Shown: one piece after another, positions 7,601-9,068 of the stretch
Position numbering within the stretch: the stretch's first letter is position 1
Layout of the letters: every line of letters begins with the position of its first letter
Assembly: GCA_012798155.1 (NCBI GenBank)
Contig: JAAZNR010000624.1
Location: 1 to 9,068, forward strand
Direction of reading: 5' to 3'
DNA length: 9,068 nt
DNA from: Thermogutta sp.
Lineage (GTDB): Bacteria; Planctomycetota; Planctomycetia; Pirellulales; Thermoguttaceae
Position numbers and translations under genes: made by a program
The notes under the pieces: generated by a model
Database searches by the model: none
Seen by the model: only the letters and a program-made list of their open reading frames with translations
Told to the model about the DNA's origin: nothing

Positions 7601-7709
7601 CCCAGAAGGCGTACCATCGAGCCTCGGCCGCCTTGTGGTCGTATTGCTTGGGGAGCGAGCGGCCGTCTTCGCCGGCGGCTTCCTCAAACCGAGACGCTGT
7701 CTGCGACAT
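4620..7709 (-). CDS. valS: Valyl-tRNA synthetase
   Basis: 1029 residues, against roughly 860-950 for most bacterial ValS. A cytoplasmic class I enzyme that charges tRNA-Val and edits misactivated threonine. HIGH motif: PPPNVTGALHLGHA (58-71). The CP1 editing domain spans about 200-430, with TTRPETMLGD (237-246) and HDPND (344-348). WWGHRIPIWYC (474-484) and EEDVLDTWFSSALWP (535-549) belong to the catalytic core. The KMSKS motif reads GMSKSKGN (614-621). The anticodon-binding domain begins near ARNFCNKLWNASRF (713-726). A charged coiled-coil tRNA-binding arm ends the protein (about 956-1026). Two insertions explain the extra length: a charged helix (about 255-303) in the editing domain, and a two-CxxC ribbon (C659, C662, C680, C683) in a segment at about 653-706. 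The start is fixed by a good Shine-Dalgarno; the gene begins 26 bp inside cimA and ends 6 nt before mutM. Confidence 0.98.
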   Translation of the reverse strand: MSQTASRFEEAAGEDGRSLPKQYDHKAAEARWYAFWESRGYFHADPDPGREPYTIVIPPPNVTGALHLGHALNNTLQDVLIRWKRMQGYNALWVPGTDHAGIATQAVVERRLLAEEGKTRHDLGREGLVARIWQWKDAYEGRILSQLKSMGCSCDWRRTRFTLDPVCARAVRHTFFRLFCDRLIYRGRRLVNWDTLLQTAVADDEVFHEPVPGHFWYFRYPVIDPRPGEPQYVVLATTRPETMLGDTAVAVHPDPEAALDAAEKELAARRENAPEKEKPALEAELREVRERRTRLLPMLVKLRDMALQGRCVMLPLQNRPIPLIVDAWAKPEMGTGCVKITPAHDPNDYEVGLRHDLPMVNILNPDGTLNENVGKYQGLNIPQARERVVADLQALGLVERIEDRLIELAHSDRSKTPIEPLLTDQWFVRMESLAQMAMDAVTDGRVRITPARYAQGYLAWLSEKRDWPISRQLWWGHRIPIWYCDTADEDDLRRAFAGRDDVAWHRDEDGSRWLICLRDGELPEDAIPGHTLRQEEDVLDTWFSSALWPHSTLGWPEQTPELAYFYPTSTLVTSRDIITLWVARMVLAGLYNVGEVPFRDVYIHPKILDGYGEGMSKSKGNGVDPVDVMEKFGADALRFGLAYLTTETQDIRMPVSFECPHCEHLLEQTRENRVRPRITCPKCKQAFSTQWAEKPEDKALPRGPVVSERFELARNFCNKLWNASRFVLMNLEGYQPGETSPEDLPLEDRWILGRLATVTRTVTQSLERFRFSEAARCLYDFAWDEFCSFYVEMVKLRLQNPQTRPAAQRILVHVLDVLLRLLSPFVPFLAEEVWQLLRSGAPLRGFPSPGEAAESVMIAAWPTARAEDESAENAARFRRFQEVLGALREYRMRNGLPPASQLQVLMAAEASVRQLLEPMTPYFRTMAGAVVLGYRPPRPGELATVVHVGEGLEVRVILDEADRRRELERKRQELAKLESLIAAKRRKLADEKFTSRAPAPVVEKERESLRALEEQYAAAGDVVARLSQT
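5592..5753 (-). other. Zinc-ribbon-like insertion within ValS
   Basis: ValS residues about 653-706, placed between the class I catalytic core (just after the KMSKS loop and the helix following it) and the start of the anticodon-binding domain. In the usual bacterial protein this junction is only a few residues long. The segment carries CPHC (659-662) and CPKC (680-683) separated by 17 residues, a spacing typical of small treble-clef or rubredoxin-like zinc ribbons. A basic and polar tail leads to PRGPVVSERFELARNF. Frame and codon use continue smoothly with the rest of valS, so this is part of the protein and not an artefact. Zinc binding is inferred from the cysteine pairs only. Confidence 0.7.
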
Positions 7710-9068
7710 AGTCCGCGACCTTCCTTTGCGATTCCTGCTCCTCGTCTTTGCAGAGCTTGTATTCGTAACTGTCGGCCAGGGCGATCCAACTGGCCTCCAC
7801 GATGTTTTCGCTGACGCCGACCGTGCCCCAGGAGTCCGTATCGTCCCGGCTTTCGATCATCACGCGAACGCCCGCCGCGGTGCCGGCTTCGGAATTGATT
7901 ACCCGCACTTTATAGTCCACCAACTGCATTTTGGCCAGATTGGAGAACGTGCCGTTCAGGGCCTTTCGCATGGCGGCGTCGAGGGCGTTCACGGGGCCGT
8001 CTCCCTCGGCCACCTCGTGCCGAATCTCGTTGCCTACCCGAATCTTGACCGTCGCCTCGGTAACAATGCGGCCGTCCAACTCGGTTTCGATATTCACGCG
8101 ATAGGCGATCCGCTCGAAGTGCGGCCGGAACGTGCCCAGGCATTGGCGCACCAGCAGGTCGAAGGAACCTTGCGCGGCCTCGTATTGATAGCCGGCGTGC
8201 TCCTTGGACACGACCTTGGCCAAGATGCGGTCCATGGTCTTGGCGTCGTGCTGAAGGTTGTAGCGGGCCGTGGCGGCCGTGATGTTGGAGCGGCCCGACA
8301 ACTCGCTCACCAGAATCCGCCGCTCGTTGCCGACCGACTCCGGGGGGATGTGCTCGTAGCTGGCGGTGTTGCGGGCAACGCCGCTGACGTGCATGCCGCC
8401 CTTGTGCGCGAAGGCGCTCCGGCCGACGAAGGGCTGATCGTTACGGTAGGGCATGTTGACCGTCTCGTACACGAAGCGCGAGACCGCCGTGAGCTGCCGC
8501 AGCGATCCCTCGCGGAGAACTTGGTAGCCTTTCTTCAACGACAGATTGGCGATCACCGAGATCAGATCGGCGTTGCCGCAACGTTCGCCGAAACCGTTGA
8601 TCGTGCCCTGCACCTGCGAGGCCCCGGCATCGACCGCGGCGAGGGAATTGGCCACCGCCAAGTCGGAATCGTTGTGGCAGTGAATGCCGATCGGCACGGG
8701 GAGGGAATCCACCACCTTGCGGGTGATTTCGGCCACCTCCTCCGGCAAGCTGCCGCCGTTGGTGTCGCACAGGACGATCATGCCGGCCCCGGCCTGGGCC
8801 GCCGTTCGGAGCGTCTCCATCGCGTAGGCGGCGTCGTGCTTGAAGCCGTCGAAGAAGTGCTCCGCATCGAAAAGTACTTCGCGGCCGGCTTGGCGGAAAA
8901 ACGCCACAGTGTCGGCGATCATCGCCAAGTTCTCTTGCCGGGTGGCCTTGATGACTTCTTCGGCCTGGAAGGCCGAGGCCTTGCCGACGATCGTCACGAC
9001 CGGCGTATCGGCTTGCAACAGAGAGGCCAAGCCGGGGTCTTCGGCGGCGGCCAGCCCCTTGCGGCGCG
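7684..9068 (-). CDS. cimA: (R)-citramalate synthase, partial (5' end beyond the right edge)
   Basis: The C-terminal 460 or so residues of a citramalate synthase of the LeuA/HMGL-like family (the long CimA type, usually about 530 residues). It condenses acetyl-CoA with pyruvate to (R)-citramalate, the threonine-independent entry into isoleucine synthesis. The frame is open to position 9068 and reads [17 protein letters not shown] before TPVVTIVGK, as in CimA, so the TTG at 9030 is not a start. About 70 N-terminal residues, including the first catalytic-barrel strand, are missing. Visible in order: the CimA-type VTIVGK and FDAEHFFDG segments, LCDTNGG, the metal-binding HCHND (8668-8682), [23 protein letters not shown], and a C-terminal LeuA-type allosteric domain with [15 protein letters not shown] and a [13 protein letters not shown] end. 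That domain suggests feedback control by isoleucine, by family analogy. The closest alternative is 2-isopropylmalate synthase, but the TIVGK and EHFFDG segments favour CimA. The stop lies 26 bp inside valS. Confidence 0.92.
   Translation of the reverse strand, partial: RRKGLAAAEDPGLASLLQADTPVVTIVGKASAFQAEEVIKATRQENLAMIADTVAFFRQAGREVLFDAEHFFDGFKHDAAYAMETLRTAAQAGAGMIVLCDTNGGSLPEEVAEITRKVVDSLPVPIGIHCHNDSDLAVANSLAAVDAGASQVQGTINGFGERCGNADLISVIANLSLKKGYQVLREGSLRQLTAVSRFVYETVNMPYRNDQPFVGRSAFAHKGGMHVSGVARNTASYEHIPPESVGNERRILVSELSGRSNITAATARYNLQHDAKTMDRILAKVVSKEHAGYQYEAAQGSFDLLVRQCLGTFRPHFERIAYRVNIETELDGRIVTEATVKIRVGNEIRHEVAEGDGPVNALDAAMRKALNGTFSNLAKMQLVDYKVRVINSEAGTAAGVRVMIESRDDTDSWGTVGVSENIVEASWIALADSYEYKLCKDEEQESQRKVADYVADSVSV
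7719..7726 (-). promoter_or_regulatory. Shine-Dalgarno site of valS
   Basis: Read on the minus strand this is AAGGAAGG, ending 9 nt before the valS ATG (7709-7707). It lies inside the last codons of cimA. The match and spacing decide the valS start, since the next in-frame Met is residue 86, beyond the HIGH motif. Confidence 0.75.

Noticed and set aside
4335..7814. A plus-strand open frame of 1159 codons lying opposite valS and part of mutM.
   Set aside because: Its translation is low-complexity His/Gln/Arg/Pro-rich text with no recognisable domain, while the opposite strand carries unmistakable valS and mutM motifs over the whole length. It is the usual stop-poor antisense frame of GC-rich coding DNA.
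9028..9030. TTG at the right end as a possible start of cimA.
   Set aside because: The frame stays open to the window edge and the residues before it ([12 protein letters not shown]) match the CimA family, so the true start lies outside the window.
1..9068. tRNA, rRNA, CRISPR, insertion-sequence ends, toxin-antitoxin or defence genes.
   Set aside because: Almost all of the window is accounted for by five coding genes on consistent frames; I saw no repeat-spacer pattern, terminal inverted repeats or structured-RNA signature.

Overview
The window is a GC-rich, gene-dense piece of bacterial chromosome with five protein genes in two convergent groups. It carries no RNA genes, mobile elements or CRISPR arrays that I can see. 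The likely source is a member of the Planctomycetota. This is inferred from the style of two housekeeping proteins: a MutM with 'D-x-RGLG' and 'LGP-x-KxGPDAL' blocks, and a valyl-tRNA synthetase with a two-CxxC ribbon insertion after KMSKS. Both match my recollection of planctomycete homologues, but I could not search.

Left part (24-3583, plus strand): a two-gene unit. The first gene encodes a very hydrophobic DUF2339 protein with roughly 18-20 membrane segments, an N-terminal anchor, a short coiled coil and a Pro/Ala/Glu-rich linker. The second overlaps it by 4 bp (ATGA) and encodes a DUF3999-type protein: signal peptide, a long extracytoplasmic part with two discoidin-like beta-sandwich modules, and one C-terminal membrane anchor. 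The two families are commonly neighbours and have no established biochemical function. This pair is the least understood element here and the best candidate for an undescribed envelope system.

Centre (3584-3686): a 103-bp convergent intergenic gap with a perfect 7-bp GC hairpin and no U-tract, the only non-coding stretch inside the window.

Right part (9068 down to 3687, minus strand): a tightly packed cimA-valS-mutM run. cimA ((R)-citramalate synthase, isoleucine biosynthesis from pyruvate) runs off the right edge without its N-terminus. valS starts 26 bp inside cimA behind a clear Shine-Dalgarno site. mutM starts 6 nt after the valS stop with no recognisable Shine-Dalgarno. Branched-chain amino-acid synthesis, tRNA-Val charging and oxidised-base repair are thus probably co-transcribed. 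The promoters of both groups lie outside the window.

Most of the second-look material lies in lineage-type insertions and altered motifs: the ValS zinc-ribbon-like insertion, a charged helical insertion in its editing domain, its GMSKS signature, and the altered wedge loop and inserted loop of MutM.
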